Positions 7,310 to 16,044 of a stretch of DNA of 64,000 nt are shown here, one piece after another. Numbering within the stretch: the stretch's first letter is position 1; the number at the start of each line of letters is the position of its first letter. This stretch comes from an uncultured Dorea sp. (GTDB lineage: Bacteria > Bacillota > Clostridia > Lachnospirales > Lachnospiraceae). The notes beneath the pieces were generated by a model that was not told where the DNA came from, did not search any database, and was given only the letters and a program-made list of their open reading frames with translations. The DNA lies in the NCBI RefSeq assembly GCF_934294775.1, contig NZ_CAKRAH010000007.1:1-64000 (forward strand). Direction: 5' to 3'. Both the position numbers and the translations under genes were made by a program.

Positions 7310-7903
7310 TTATTCATGCGCTTCTTCACTTAATTTCTTATAATAAAGAATCAGATCCGCCGCCTGGTCATAAGAAAGATGAGTGGTATCAATGGAGAGA
7401 TTATAATATTTTGACTGCCCCCATTCTTCTCCTGTGAATTCCCGACGGAAGGAGCTGCGTTTTTCATCAATCTCTTCAATCTTGTGTTTTGCTTTTAAGC
7501 GGCTGTTGATGTGATCTCTTGCCATGACACTTGCGATACGGGTCTCCATGTCGGCGTGGACGAAGACGCTGAATGCATTTTCCTGGCCTCGTGTCAGATA
7601 ACCGGCGCAGCGTCCCATAATGATACATGGTTTTTCGGCTGCAATTTCTTCCACCAGTTCGAATGGAAATGGCTGCTTTTTCTTAGGTCTTGAGTAATTA
7701 AGGGCGATGGAATAGAGGAGACTGTTCATCGGCTCTTCGTCAAGATATTCCTGTATCTCGCCTTCGAGACCACGTTCTTTTGCAATTGCAACGAAGCGGT
7801 CTTTATCATAGAATTCATATCCGGTACGTTTGGCGAGAATCTGACCGATGGCATGACCGCCGCTTCCGTATTCACGTCCGATACAGATAATTGTTTTTTC
7901 CAT
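7310..7903 (-). CDS. Cytidylate kinase-like family protein
   Basis: A 197-residue P-loop protein of the cytidylate kinase-like (AAA_26) family. The N-terminus has IICIGREYGSGGHAIGQILAKRTGYEFYDKD, where GREYGSGG takes the place of the nucleotide-binding loop. Later elements IIMGRCAGYLT and VFVHADMETRIASVMARDHI fit the lid and base-binding regions. It is shorter than true Cmk and is normally encoded in addition to it in clostridia; the substrate of this group is not settled. It is transcribed alone on the minus strand, upstream of a spacer holding a dispersed palindrome. Confidence 0.82.
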   Translation of the reverse strand: MEKTIICIGREYGSGGHAIGQILAKRTGYEFYDKDRFVAIAKERGLEGEIQEYLDEEPMNSLLYSIALNYSRPKKKQPFPFELVEEIAAEKPCIIMGRCAGYLTRGQENAFSVFVHADMETRIASVMARDHINSRLKAKHKIEEIDEKRSSFRREFTGEEWGQSKYYNLSIDTTHLSYDQAADLILYYKKLSEEAHE

Positions 7904-7935
7904 AATCTTATGCCTCCCATTATTGATATAGTCTG

Positions 7936-7966
7936 GTTACTGTTTGTACAATGTGTGAACAGTAAC
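7936..7966. repeat. 31-bp dispersed palindrome, copy 1
   Basis: GTTACTGTT (7936-7944) and AACAGTAAC (7958-7966) form a perfect 9-bp inverted repeat around a 13-base spacer containing GTGTG. Copies with the same length and layout occur at 15100-15130 and 26638-26668, and a shorter relative at 19641-19660. All lie between genes. Confidence 0.7.
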
Positions 7967-7993
7967 ATAGTCTGAAAAATTGATACGATGAAG

Positions 7994-8017
7994 GCGCCGG
8001 AGCAGTTGTGCCGGCGC
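7994..8017 (-). terminator. Hairpin after lrgB
   Basis: GCGCCGG (7994-8000) pairs with CCGGCGC (8011-8017) just past the lrgB stop at 8026. The stem is very GC-rich, but the minus-strand T tract after it is poor, so termination efficiency is uncertain. Confidence 0.5.
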
Positions 8018-8025
8018 AGATGTAT

Positions 8026-8718
8026 TTAATACAATTGATAAAAGATTGTAGCACCGACAACTGTAATAAGGCCGGATACAGCGATGGACAAACTACTCAT
8101 TGCACCTTCGATCTCACCCATTTCCATGGCTTTTGCAGTTCCCATGGCATGGGAAGCTGTACCGATGGCGAGACCTTTGGCAATTGGATGTTTGACGCCG
8201 CAGAGCTTACAGATCACATCAGCGAACATATTTCCGATGATACCGGTAATAACGATGGCTGCAACTGTGATCGTCACGATACCGCCAAGTTCTTCGGAGA
8301 TACCCATTCCGATGGCTGTTGTGATGGATTTTGGAAGCAGTGTTGCGTAGATCTTCTTATCCAGATGGAACAACATGCTGAATACCCATACACCGGCAAG
8401 GCTTGTGAATACACCGGAGATGATACCGGCGAGGATTGCTTTCATATTTTTCTTAAGCAGATCCATCTGCTGGTACAGCGGAATTGCAAGGCAGACGGTG
8501 GATGGTGTCAGCAGGTAGCTTAAGACCTGTGAGCCGTCTTCGTATACTTCATATTGAATGTTGGTAACTTTTAAAATAATAATAACAAATATAATAGAGA
8601 TCAGCAGTGGATTGCACAGTGCAAGCTTCGTCTTCTGTCTGAGAAGGATGCCAAGCTCATATCCGATCAGGCTGATCGCCAAGCAGAAAAATGTGGAATC
8701 CTGTAGTAATTTACTCAT
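8026..8718 (-). CDS. lrgB: LrgB/CidB family membrane protein
   Basis: A 230-residue integral membrane protein with about seven hydrophobic segments and the LrgB family hallmarks: SYLLTPSTVCLAIPLYQQ, LLPKSITTAIGMGISEELGG and KGLAIGTASHAMGTAKAMEMGE. LrgB works with LrgA as a two-part holin/antiholin-like or metabolite exporter system. In some bacteria the pair has been linked to pyruvate or glycolate movement and to control of murein hydrolases. The start overlaps the end of lrgA by eight bases, so the two are translationally coupled. The function in this organism is inferred from family only. Confidence 0.9.
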   Translation of the reverse strand: MSKLLQDSTFFCLAISLIGYELGILLRQKTKLALCNPLLISIIFVIIILKVTNIQYEVYEDGSQVLSYLLTPSTVCLAIPLYQQMDLLKKNMKAILAGIISGVFTSLAGVWVFSMLFHLDKKIYATLLPKSITTAIGMGISEELGGIVTITVAAIVITGIIGNMFADVICKLCGVKHPIAKGLAIGTASHAMGTAKAMEMGEIEGAMSSLSIAVSGLITVVGATIFYQLY

Positions 8719-9070
8719 GTTTCTTGTCCTCTTTCTTTAGTATAAATTGTGTGATGCGTCCACTGACGCCCATTACGAGAATGGTTGTAACGACAATGAT
8801 AATACTTACCGGAACAAGAACCGGTTTCAATGCACCCCAGGAGACCATAAGGCCGACTCCGGCAGGAATGAACAGCATAGGCATGATCTCGATGAGAAAT
8901 CCACCAGCTTCATTGACTGCTTTTAATGGAAGTATTCCAGTCTGCAGACCGATCAACATAAGGATGAGACCGTAAATGCTGGCCGGAACCGGGAGTGGCA
9001 GTAATGCATGCAGCATTTCACCGGCGAATGAGACCGCCAGGATAATCATAAATTGTTTTACGAATTTCAT
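8711..9070 (-). CDS. lrgA: LrgA/CidA family holin-like protein
   Basis: A 119-residue membrane protein with four hydrophobic segments and the family pattern LPLPVPASIYGLILMLIGLQTG and EIMPMLFIPAGVGLM. I chose the ATG at 9070 because GGAGG lies at 9076-9080 on the minus strand; the frame is open to 9175, but those residues are highly charged and unlike the family. It is the first gene of an lrgAB operon. The 430-base spacer upstream is shared with the divergent ABC transporter operon. Confidence 0.88.
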   Translation of the reverse strand: MKFVKQFMIILAVSFAGEMLHALLPLPVPASIYGLILMLIGLQTGILPLKAVNEAGGFLIEIMPMLFIPAGVGLMVSWGALKPVLVPVSIIIVVTTILVMGVSGRITQFILKKEDKKHE

Positions 9071-9499
9071 AATTTCCTCCCAATAATTTCTATGTACGTT
9101 CAGCGGCTTCCGGTACTTGTCTTTGTACCTGATTTTGTGGACGTACACTTTACTTTGGTAAATATGTCCTACCAATTATACCACTTCTGAAAAAATATGC
9201 ACGGAGAATATTGCTAAAAATTGTACAAAAAAAGATACGAAAATTCCTGTTTATTTTATATAAGTAGGAACTGGGCGAATGGAAGCTGGTTAAGAGTGTT
9301 TTTCAGACACGCTTTGGAGCACTTTCAGATATATTCTGGAAATATGAGACAATATTAAGAAATTCTTCATTATTTATAAGAAGAAGTCTTTAGAGTTTTA
9401 TAGTATGATGAACCCATATTAGGAACATTTTTAATTATGAAAGGAATCAGAACGCTATTAGTAGCACGGATGGCTGATGATCAAAAAGAGGAGGGAAAC
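9071..9499. other. Intergenic region between divergent lrgAB and ABC operons
   Basis: About 430 bases with no convincing gene. It must hold the promoters of both divergent operons. A likely plus-strand -10 region (TATAGTATGATG) lies near 9400-9412. The string AGTGTTTTTCAGACACGC near 9295-9313 can form a small hairpin. I see no known riboswitch. Confidence 0.5.
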
Positions 9500-10204
9500 A
9501 TGAAAGAAGTCATTGTAGTGAAAGATTTATACAAATTATACCGTGTCGGTGATGAATTCGTACGTGCATTAAACGGAGTGGATTTTTCTATATATGAAGG
9601 AGAGTTCTGTGCGATTGTCGGGACATCCGGTTCTGGAAAATCCACCCTTTTAAATATGCTGGCAGGACTTGAAAAACCGACCAAAGGCGAGATCAGTATC
9701 GCCGGACAGCATATCGAGAAGCTAAGTGAAGAACAGCTCGTTACATTTAGGCGGGATCACGTAGGGTTCATCTTCCAGTCGTTTCATCTGATGGGGACAT
9801 TAAATGCAGTGGAAAATGTAGCACTGCCGCTCAGCTTCCGGGGTGTGCCAAGAGATATCAGAATGAAAAAAGCAGATAAGATGCTGGATCTGGTGAAGCT
9901 TGGAAAGCATAAGAAACATATGCCAAACCAGATGTCAGGAGGGCAGCAGCAAAGAGTGGGCGTTGCCAGGGCACTGGTGGTGGATCCGGATATTATATTT
10001 GCCGATGAACCGACCGGAAATCTGGATTCCCATACGTCAGAGGAAGTCATGGAACTGATGCAAAGAGTGGTAAGAGAACAGAAAAAGACGCTGGTTATGG
10101 TAACACATGACGATCATCTTGCAACTTATGCAGACCGGGTATTTCATATCAGAGACGGGAAGATACTGAAGATAGAGGATAACAGGAAGAAGTCAGAGAT
10201 GTAA
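9500..10204 (+). CDS. MacB/LolD-type ABC transporter ATP-binding protein
   Basis: A 234-residue ATPase with Walker A GTSGSGKST, Q-loop FIFQSFHLM, signature MSGGQQQRVGVARAL, Walker B IIFADEPTGNLDS and switch His in MVTHD. This is the MacB/LolD/FtsE-like subgroup that couples to FtsX-fold permeases. ATG 9500 follows GAGGAGGG (9489-9496); an earlier in-frame ATG at 9437 has poor support. It heads a three-gene operon with an exported protein and an FtsX-like permease. Such complexes are mechanotransmitters acting on substrates or partners outside the membrane, not classic channels. Confidence 0.92.
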   Translation: MKEVIVVKDLYKLYRVGDEFVRALNGVDFSIYEGEFCAIVGTSGSGKSTLLNMLAGLEKPTKGEISIAGQHIEKLSEEQLVTFRRDHVGFIFQSFHLMGTLNAVENVALPLSFRGVPRDIRMKKADKMLDLVKLGKHKKHMPNQMSGGQQQRVGVARALVVDPDIIFADEPTGNLDSHTSEEVMELMQRVVREQKKTLVMVTHDDHLATYADRVFHIRDGKILKIEDNRKKSEM

Positions 10205-10222
10205 AAGAGGAGGAAGAACAAA

Positions 10223-11815
10223 ATGGGAAAAATAACAACGCACGGCAGATGCAAAAAGCTTATGACGATTATTCTGACAGTGATCACGCTGGCAGTTATG
10301 CTTTGCCCAAAGCAGATTGAGGCCGCGGTAAATGGGATCACGATCGTATCAAAGGACAATAAAGTACCTACATACGAAGCCGGGAAAGGAAAGACATGGA
10401 CATTTGTCGTATCGAATAATTCCGGTAAGACAGTGAACAACGTAACCGTAACACCGGATCTTGGAGATCATAACGATGTCTGGCCGTTCAAGACAGAGAT
10501 GCAGAGCTATCAGAAGAATATCGGAAGCATTGAAAACGGACAGGAAAAAGAAGTATCATTTGACTTCGTGCAAAGAGAAGATGTACCAACTACCCGCTAC
10601 ACATTGAAGTTCAAGGTGGCGGCAGATGGACAGGAAGAAGCCGAAAGACAGTTTTATGTCAATACGACTGCGAAACCAGAAGAAAAAAATGACCAGAATA
10701 CAGCTAATACAGACAATACCGGAAAAGATAGCATGGAAAAAGGAGAGAGTAATAACGGTAATGCAGGAGCTGGTGATGGCAATGATGCAGGATCAGCTGG
10801 AGCATACAGCGCTGCAGCACAGAGTGCAGATGCAGGCGGATACAGTAACGGAGATGCAGTTTACAGTGGAGGAGGATCTGCCGGAAGTACGCAGTCTGGT
10901 AACAATTCCGTTCCACGTGTAATCGTAACCGGATTCTCCACAGATCCGGGAGAAGTCCATGCGGGCAGTAATTTTAAATTGATCATCCACCTGAAAAATA
11001 CAGCAAAAAGCAAGGTGAATAATCTGTTGTTCGATCTGTCAGCTCCGACGGAAGGCAATGATGAGCAGACGAGTGCACCGGCTTTCCTCCCGGTATCGGG
11101 TTCCAATTCCATTTATCTGGAGAGTATCGCAGCAAATGGAACGGCAGATATCAGTATTGATCTGAATGCCAAGGCAGATCTTTTACAGAAGCCATATAGC
11201 ATGGATCTTTCTATGAAATATGAGGATGTCAATGCAACAGCAGTAGAAGGTTCTTCGAGTATCTCGATTCCGGTTAAGCAGGATGCGAGATTTGAATTCA
11301 GTGATTTTGAGATCAGCCCGGACAGTATTGCGGTAGGAGAAGAGACCAATGTAACTTGTAATATCTATAATCTTGGAAAGATCAAGCTTTATAATGTGAA
11401 GGCAACATTTGAAGGAAAGAATATTAAAAGAACAGAAGTATTTATCGGAAATGTAGAATCCGGTGGAACAGGGTCTATTGATGCCATGCTGGAAGGAAGG
11501 AAGATATCAAACGGGCCTTCGAAAGTAACGATGACACTCAGCTACGAAGATGAGGCGGGAAATGTCGTTACGACAACCAAAGATCTGAAACTTGAAGTAA
11601 CGGAAAAAGTGGATGACAGTACGATGATGACGGATATGCCAGAAGAGACACAAAAGAGCTTTCCGGTAGTGCCTGTTGTGATTGTAATTATAATCGCAGC
11701 AATCGTGGCAATGGTAGTTGTCCTGAAAAAACGGAAAAAGAAAAAACTGGCGGAAAATGAAGAGGAGGAATTACTGGATGAACTGGAACGATCTTCTGAG
11801 GATGAGCATAAATAG
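10223..11815 (+). CDS. Exported, membrane-anchored CARDB/S-layer-like protein
   Basis: A 530-residue surface protein. A basic N-terminus and hydrophobic segment ending QIEAA (residues about 12-33) form a signal peptide. It has an NEW3/CARDB-like Ig-fold domain (about 35-150), a Gly/Ser/Asn/Ala-rich linker (about 155-225), and two further Ig-like repeats (about 230-350 and 355-470). A single transmembrane helix (about 483-504) is followed by KKRKKKK and an acidic cytoplasmic tail. It lies between an ABC ATPase and an FtsX-type permease and overlaps the latter by 38 bases. It is probably the external partner (MacA-like in position, not in fold) of that transporter. The ligand is unknown. Confidence 0.8.
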   Translation: MGKITTHGRCKKLMTIILTVITLAVMLCPKQIEAAVNGITIVSKDNKVPTYEAGKGKTWTFVVSNNSGKTVNNVTVTPDLGDHNDVWPFKTEMQSYQKNIGSIENGQEKEVSFDFVQREDVPTTRYTLKFKVAADGQEEAERQFYVNTTAKPEEKNDQNTANTDNTGKDSMEKGESNNGNAGAGDGNDAGSAGAYSAAAQSADAGGYSNGDAVYSGGGSAGSTQSGNNSVPRVIVTGFSTDPGEVHAGSNFKLIIHLKNTAKSKVNNLLFDLSAPTEGNDEQTSAPAFLPVSGSNSIYLESIAANGTADISIDLNAKADLLQKPYSMDLSMKYEDVNATAVEGSSSISIPVKQDARFEFSDFEISPDSIAVGEETNVTCNIYNLGKIKLYNVKATFEGKNIKRTEVFIGNVESGGTGSIDAMLEGRKISNGPSKVTMTLSYEDEAGNVVTTTKDLKLEVTEKVDDSTMMTDMPEETQKSFPVVPVVIVIIIAAIVAMVVVLKKRKKKKLAENEEEELLDELERSSEDEHK

Positions 11816-13202
11816 TCTGCGTAGAAGAAAACTTCGTACATTTCTGACGGTCCTTGGAGTACTGATCGGTACAGCATCTATTGTAGTTATGATTTCGCTG
11901 GGGCTTGGTATGCAGCAGTCAATGTACAAAGAGGTAGAGCGGTCCGGAGGACTGACAAGCATTAAAGTCCGGACGTCGGAAAGCGATGGAATCTATGATG
12001 ATACCAGTAAGAATACGCAGGATTCAAAGGTAAAAAGGATAGATGATAAACTGATATCAGAGATACAGAAGATGGATCATGTGAAAATGGTGTCGCCAAC
12101 ATATGAGATATCAGCAATCCTGTTAAAAGGTAGTTATATTGCAAATATCCAGTTAAAAGCGATGAACCAGGAAGGCCTGCTGGCTCAGAATCTGGAGCTT
12201 GGATCCGGGACACTTCCGAAGAGCGGATCCGGACAGTTAAGTCTGATATTTGGTAATGGTGTGCTTACAGATTTTAATGAGAAGGGATCCGGAAGAGGAT
12301 ATTATGATACGGGGAAGGTACCAGATATTGATCTTACAAAGGATTCTATGTTCCTGATTACAGATACAGAGCATTATAACAGTGACCAGGGAAATGCTGT
12401 GTTTGGAGGAACCGGGGATAATAGCAGTGGCAGTAAGGATGCATCGGATACGAAGCAGGCCAAACCAATACAGAAGTATGTAGTAAGAGCCAGTGGAGTG
12501 ATCAAAGGCGGCCTGGAGGACTATAATGAGAATTATGATACAGTCTTCTGTGATCTGGATACGCTAAAAATGCTCCTGAAAAAGGAATATGCAGGAAAAG
12601 TAATTCCGGGCCAGCCGAAGACGAAAGCAGGAAAACCGGTCAAAGGCTTCTATTATACGTCCTTACAGGTGAAAGCGGATGATATGGATCATGTCAATGG
12701 AATCGCAGATACGATAAGGAATATGGGCTATGAAGTAGAGACAAACGCAGAGTATCTCAAAAGCATGCAAAGCCAGTTTGCAGTTGTACAGGCTGTACTT
12801 GGCGGAATCGGTGCGGTGTCACTTCTGGTAGCAGCGATCGGAATCGCCAATACGATGATGATGTCAATCTATGAAAGAACCAAAGAGATCGGTGTTATGA
12901 AGGTCCTTGGCTGCAGCCTTAGAAATATACAGCAGATGTTCCTGCTAGAGGCAGCCTTCATTGGGCTGCTGGGCGGAATCGCCGGTAATATTTTAAGCTT
13001 TTTGATGTCGACAGCGATTAATTTTATAGCAAAAAGCAGTGGAAGCATCAGTCTTGGTGAGGGTGGAAGTATCTCTTACATTCCATGGTGGCTGGTACTG
13101 ATGTCACTTGGATTTGCGATGTTAGTCGGTGTTTTAGCAGGATATTTCCCGGCAAAACGTGCAATGAGATTAAGTCCGCTTGCGGCGATCAGAAATGAAT
13201 AA
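11778..13202 (+). CDS. MacB/FtsX-like ABC transporter permease
   Basis: A 474-residue permease of the FtsX/MacB fold. It has one N-terminal transmembrane helix (LRTFLTVLGVLIGTASIVVMI), a large extracellular MacB periplasmic-core type domain (about residues 50-320), and three C-terminal helices, the first preceded by the coupling region SIYERTKEIGVMKVLGCSLRNI. The end PAKRAMRLSPLAAIRNE is typical. ATG 11778 has GAGGAGG (11762-11768); the ORF opens at 11757. It overlaps the preceding gene by 38 bases. It pairs with the ATPase at 9500. Confidence 0.88.
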   Translation: MNWNDLLRMSINSLRRRKLRTFLTVLGVLIGTASIVVMISLGLGMQQSMYKEVERSGGLTSIKVRTSESDGIYDDTSKNTQDSKVKRIDDKLISEIQKMDHVKMVSPTYEISAILLKGSYIANIQLKAMNQEGLLAQNLELGSGTLPKSGSGQLSLIFGNGVLTDFNEKGSGRGYYDTGKVPDIDLTKDSMFLITDTEHYNSDQGNAVFGGTGDNSSGSKDASDTKQAKPIQKYVVRASGVIKGGLEDYNENYDTVFCDLDTLKMLLKKEYAGKVIPGQPKTKAGKPVKGFYYTSLQVKADDMDHVNGIADTIRNMGYEVETNAEYLKSMQSQFAVVQAVLGGIGAVSLLVAAIGIANTMMMSIYERTKEIGVMKVLGCSLRNIQQMFLLEAAFIGLLGGIAGNILSFLMSTAINFIAKSSGSISLGEGGSISYIPWWLVLMSLGFAMLVGVLAGYFPAKRAMRLSPLAAIRNE

Positions 13203-13212
13203 AGGCAGGTAG

Positions 13213-13281
13213 AAAATGCGTCATATACAATCTGGAAAAGTGATTTGCAATCAATCATGCCAGACATATATGACGCATTTT
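13213..13281. terminator. Long-stem bidirectional terminator
   Basis: AAAATGCGTCATATA (13213-13227) pairs perfectly over 15 bp with 13267-13281, ending in TTTT on plus and in T-rich sequence on minus. It separates the ABC operon from the convergent gene at 13304. Confidence 0.75.
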
Positions 13282-13303
13282 GGATACCAAAGTATGCAAA
13301 ATA

Positions 13304-13567
13304 TTACTCTTCTATAATATGAATCTCAAGATAATCAAAATCAATCGAGTCTACAAAATTATCCTGATAAAATCTGGTCTTATCGTGTCGTTTGAATTCA
13401 TCAATATTATGATCCAGCCAGATTGGCTTGCTCAGGTCGAATTCATAACAGATCGAATCCAGTGCGTTGAATATTTTATGTGTTCTGGTGTCATCCGTCT
13501 CGTCGCAGATAACGGTATCACGCAGCATATGATTGTCTTTAAATTCTTTTCCCCATAAACGGAACAT
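13304..13567 (-). CDS. Hypothetical protein, 87 aa
   Basis: A small, acidic, cytoplasmic protein I do not recognise by family. It has no membrane segment. It includes an aromatic, charged N-terminus (MFRLWGKEFKDNHML), then DTVICDETDDTRTHKIFNALDSICYEFDLSKPIWLDHNIDEFKRHDKTRFYQDNFVD split over two predicted helices and strands. AGGAGG precedes the start (minus strand, near 13575-13580), so it is likely real. It lies alone between the ABC operon and the divergent permease gene at 13953. Confidence 0.65.
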   Translation of the reverse strand: MFRLWGKEFKDNHMLRDTVICDETDDTRTHKIFNALDSICYEFDLSKPIWLDHNIDEFKRHDKTRFYQDNFVDSIDFDYLEIHIIEE

Positions 13568-13952
13568 AAGTAATCCTCCTGTTTGTTAGAATGTATAGAA
13601 TGATGTGAGTGTCAAAAATATAGTATTACATATGAAACATCTAAAACCTATTCTAGCATAAGATGGACAAAGTATACAGGAAAAATCCATATCCACAATT
13701 GCAGTATATAGAATTTCCGGTTTGGCAAGTATTGTCAGGAAAAAAACAATTCTTGCTATTCTCGTATGTGTATGGTAAACTCGTGACAAGTGACAAGACA
13801 CATGTAAAAATGTATGTAATATCTGTAGAGAGAAAGAAAGACATTTTCATAAAAAAGACAAAGTATAAGTATGAAATGTATGGGCGGGTTCCTGGATGAA
13901 GGATGCAGGATGAGACAGATATAACATACAGGAATACAGGAGAGAGGAAAAG
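13568..13952. other. Intergenic region before the EIIC-like gene
   Basis: About 385 bases between divergent genes. Short frames on both strands have no ribosome binding site or recognisable content. The region should hold both promoters. The phrase GTGACAAGTGACAAGACACA near 13783-13802 is a tandem GTGACAA repeat that could be an operator. I see no RNA gene. Confidence 0.4.
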
Positions 13953-15017
13953 ATGGAAAAAGTAAAAAAAGTATTAGACCGGATATTTATCGAAGGTTTA
14001 AGTGCAATGGCGCATGGGTTATTTGCGACGCTGATCATCGGTACGATCATTCAGCAGATTGGAACTTTTATTGGCGGGGATATCGGTAATATGATCTTTA
14101 TCGCCGGAAAGCTTGCAGCTTCACTGACAGGAGCTGGAATTGGTGTGGCAGTGGCGTATAAGTTCAAGGAGTCACCGTTAGTCGTGGTATCAGCAGCGAC
14201 AGCCGGAATGGCGGGTGCATTTGCAAGCAGTATTCTGGTGGGAAAAGTATTCGTAGACGGGGCAATGGTATTTGCAGGGCCGGGAGAACCGCTGGGCGCA
14301 TTTATTGCAGCTTATGTGGGAATCGTCTTTGGCCATATGGTATCCGGTAAGACAAAGGTAGATATTCTTGTGACACCGGTTGTGACGATCGGAAGTGGAT
14401 GTATCGTAGGATTCCTGATCGGACCACCGATTTCAGGGTTCATGAGCTGGCTTGGTTCGCTGATCAACTGGGGAACCGAACAGCAGCCATTCCTTATGGG
14501 AATTATCGTATCGGTACTTATGGGGATGATCCTGACACTGCCGATCAGTTCTGCGGCACTTGGCGTTATCCTGAATCTGTCAGGACTGGCAGCAGGTGCG
14601 GCAACGGTTGGATGTTGTTGCAATATGGTAGGATTTGCAGTTGCAAGCTACCGTGAGAATAAGGTAGGAGGACTTCTGGCACAGGGAATCGGAACGTCTA
14701 TGCTCCAGGTTCCAAATATCGTGAAGAAGCCGGTCATCTGGCTTCCGGCAATTCTTTCCAGTGCAATCCTCGGACCGGTTGGAACGATGGTATTCCACAT
14801 GACGAATAATGCGACCGGATCAGGTATGGGAACAGCAGGATTAGTCGGACAGATCATGACATGGCAGACAATGATCCAGACAGAATCTGCAACAGTAGTT
14901 CTGATCAAGATTCTCCTGATCCAGATTGTGCTTCCGGCAATCGTAACGCTGGGTATCTCAGAATTTATGAGAAGCAGAGAGTGGATCAAAGCCGGAGATA
15001 TGAAGTTGGAATTTTAA
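13953..15017 (+). CDS. PTS EIIC-like (PTS_EIIC_2 family) membrane protein
   Basis: A 354-residue membrane protein with about nine hydrophobic segments, Gly/Ala-rich throughout (FATLIIGTIIQQIGTFIGGDIGN, LVTPVVTIGSGCIVGFLIGPPI, TNNATGSGMGTAGLVGQ). It matches the PTS_EIIC_2 type of proteins annotated as PTS subunit IIC. No EIIA or EIIB domain or gene is nearby, so phosphotransfer cannot be shown and the substrate is unknown. It has its own ribosome binding site (GGAGAGAGG, 13940-13948) and a strong terminator, so it is a single-gene unit. Confidence 0.75.
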   Translation: MEKVKKVLDRIFIEGLSAMAHGLFATLIIGTIIQQIGTFIGGDIGNMIFIAGKLAASLTGAGIGVAVAYKFKESPLVVVSAATAGMAGAFASSILVGKVFVDGAMVFAGPGEPLGAFIAAYVGIVFGHMVSGKTKVDILVTPVVTIGSGCIVGFLIGPPISGFMSWLGSLINWGTEQQPFLMGIIVSVLMGMILTLPISSAALGVILNLSGLAAGAATVGCCCNMVGFAVASYRENKVGGLLAQGIGTSMLQVPNIVKKPVIWLPAILSSAILGPVGTMVFHMTNNATGSGMGTAGLVGQIMTWQTMIQTESATVVLIKILLIQIVLPAIVTLGISEFMRSREWIKAGDMKLEF

Positions 15018-15021
15018 TAGT

Positions 15022-15058
15022 AAACCAGCAGAATTCAAAATACGGGTTCTGCTGGTTT
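15022..15058 (+). terminator. Terminator after the EIIC-like gene
   Basis: A 12-bp perfect stem (15022-15033 with 15047-15058) with a 13-base loop, followed by TTATTGTTGT. It begins five bases after the stop codon. Confidence 0.85.
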
Positions 15059-15099
15059 ATTGTTGTATTATATGAAATTTCCGGTTTAGAAAATCCCTG

Positions 15100-15130
15100 G
15101 TTACTGTTTGCAGGGCGTGTGAACAGTAAC
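15100..15130. repeat. 31-bp dispersed palindrome, copy 2
   Basis: GTTACTGTT (15100-15108) and AACAGTAAC (15122-15130) around a 13-base spacer, the same layout as 7936-7966. Another half-site, GTGAACAGCAAC, follows at about 15141-15152. Confidence 0.7.
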
Positions 15131-15300
15131 AATTCCTGCTTGTGAACAGCAACGTTGGTTTACATTTCTATTAGAAAAGCTTATAATATCCTGTAGATGT
15201 AGGAAGAGCCGGGATTATAGAAGGAATGAGGAAGCACATCAGATATAAAAGTCTGTAAGCGGGTAGAAAATCCGGGGCCAGACATACAGGAGGAACAAAG

Positions 15301-15834
15301 ATGAGGACGAGGAAGGGCACAGGACGAATTCATATGTATTACGGAGACGGAAAAGGGAAGACGACTGCCGCAGTCGGACAGGCCATCAGAGCCGCCGGAT
15401 ATGGACTGAAGGTACTCTTTTTCCAGTTCTTAAAAGATAATACATCGAACGAAAGAAAAGTACTTGAAGCAGTGCCGGGAATCGTTTGTCTGCCGGGAAG
15501 AGATAAGGTAAAGTTTGTCAGCCGTATGAATGGGGATGAGAAAGCAGAACTCAGACATTATAATAATAAAGCACTGGATGAGATCATGAAGTTCTGTACG
15601 AATTTTGACATGCTGGTACTAGATGAAGCACTCTGCGCCGTGCATCTGAATGTGCTGAGTGAAGAAAAGGTAAGAGAATTCCTGCTGCATAAGCCGGGAG
15701 ATCTGGAAGTGGTCATGACCGGACATGAAGTATCACAGGATATGCTGGATCTGGCAGATTATGCGACGATGATGATGAAGATCAAGCACCCGTATGATAA
15801 AAAAGTACCGGCACGTGCAGGGATTGAATTCTAG
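15301..15834 (+). CDS. cobO: Cob(I)yrinic acid a,c-diamide adenosyltransferase
   Basis: A 177-residue P-loop enzyme of the CobA/CobO/BtuR family, transferring the adenosyl group of ATP to the cobalt of corrinoids to make adenosylcobamides. The ATP loop is GDGKGKTTAAVGQA near residues 14-27; QFLKDN, DMLVLDEAL and VVMTGHE are further family motifs. A basic N-terminus (MRTRKGTGRIH) precedes the loop as usual. No other cobalamin genes and no recognisable cobalamin riboswitch are nearby. ATG follows GGAGG (15290-15294). Confidence 0.92.
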   Translation: MRTRKGTGRIHMYYGDGKGKTTAAVGQAIRAAGYGLKVLFFQFLKDNTSNERKVLEAVPGIVCLPGRDKVKFVSRMNGDEKAELRHYNNKALDEIMKFCTNFDMLVLDEALCAVHLNVLSEEKVREFLLHKPGDLEVVMTGHEVSQDMLDLADYATMMMKIKHPYDKKVPARAGIEF

Positions 15835-15964
15835 AACGTGTCTGGAAAATCATTCCGTGTATCATAGGGGCAAAATACTTTTTGGTCTCAACATCAGGAT
15901 GTGAAAAAAATAGAAAAATTTATACAAATAAATGTTATATATTTCTTAAATCTATGTGAAAAAT

Positions 15965-15994
15965 ATGACATAGAAAAGCCGGGTATGGTATAAT
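15965..15994 (+). promoter_or_regulatory. Promoter of the relQ-like gene
   Basis: ATGACA (15965-15970), an 18-base spacer, then a perfect TATAAT (15989-15994), about 50 bases before the ATG at 16045. The match to a sigma-A type promoter is good on the -10 side. Confidence 0.6.
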
Positions 15995-16044
15995 AGTCAT
16001 AGTGCTGGTTTAACTCTTCGGTAAGAGAGGAGAGATAACAATAT

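Noticed and set aside
8008..8523. 171-codon plus-strand ORF opposite lrgB
   Set aside because: Antisense shadow of a clear LrgB gene; Cys/His-rich composition is what the complement of LrgB codons gives.
13663..13899. Small plus-strand ORF before the EIIC-like gene
   Set aside because: No ribosome binding site, no family resemblance, and it overlaps other random frames in a promoter region.
15131..15300. Cobalamin riboswitch before cobO
   Set aside because: No B12-box-like sequence or suitable fold was seen in the 170-base spacer.
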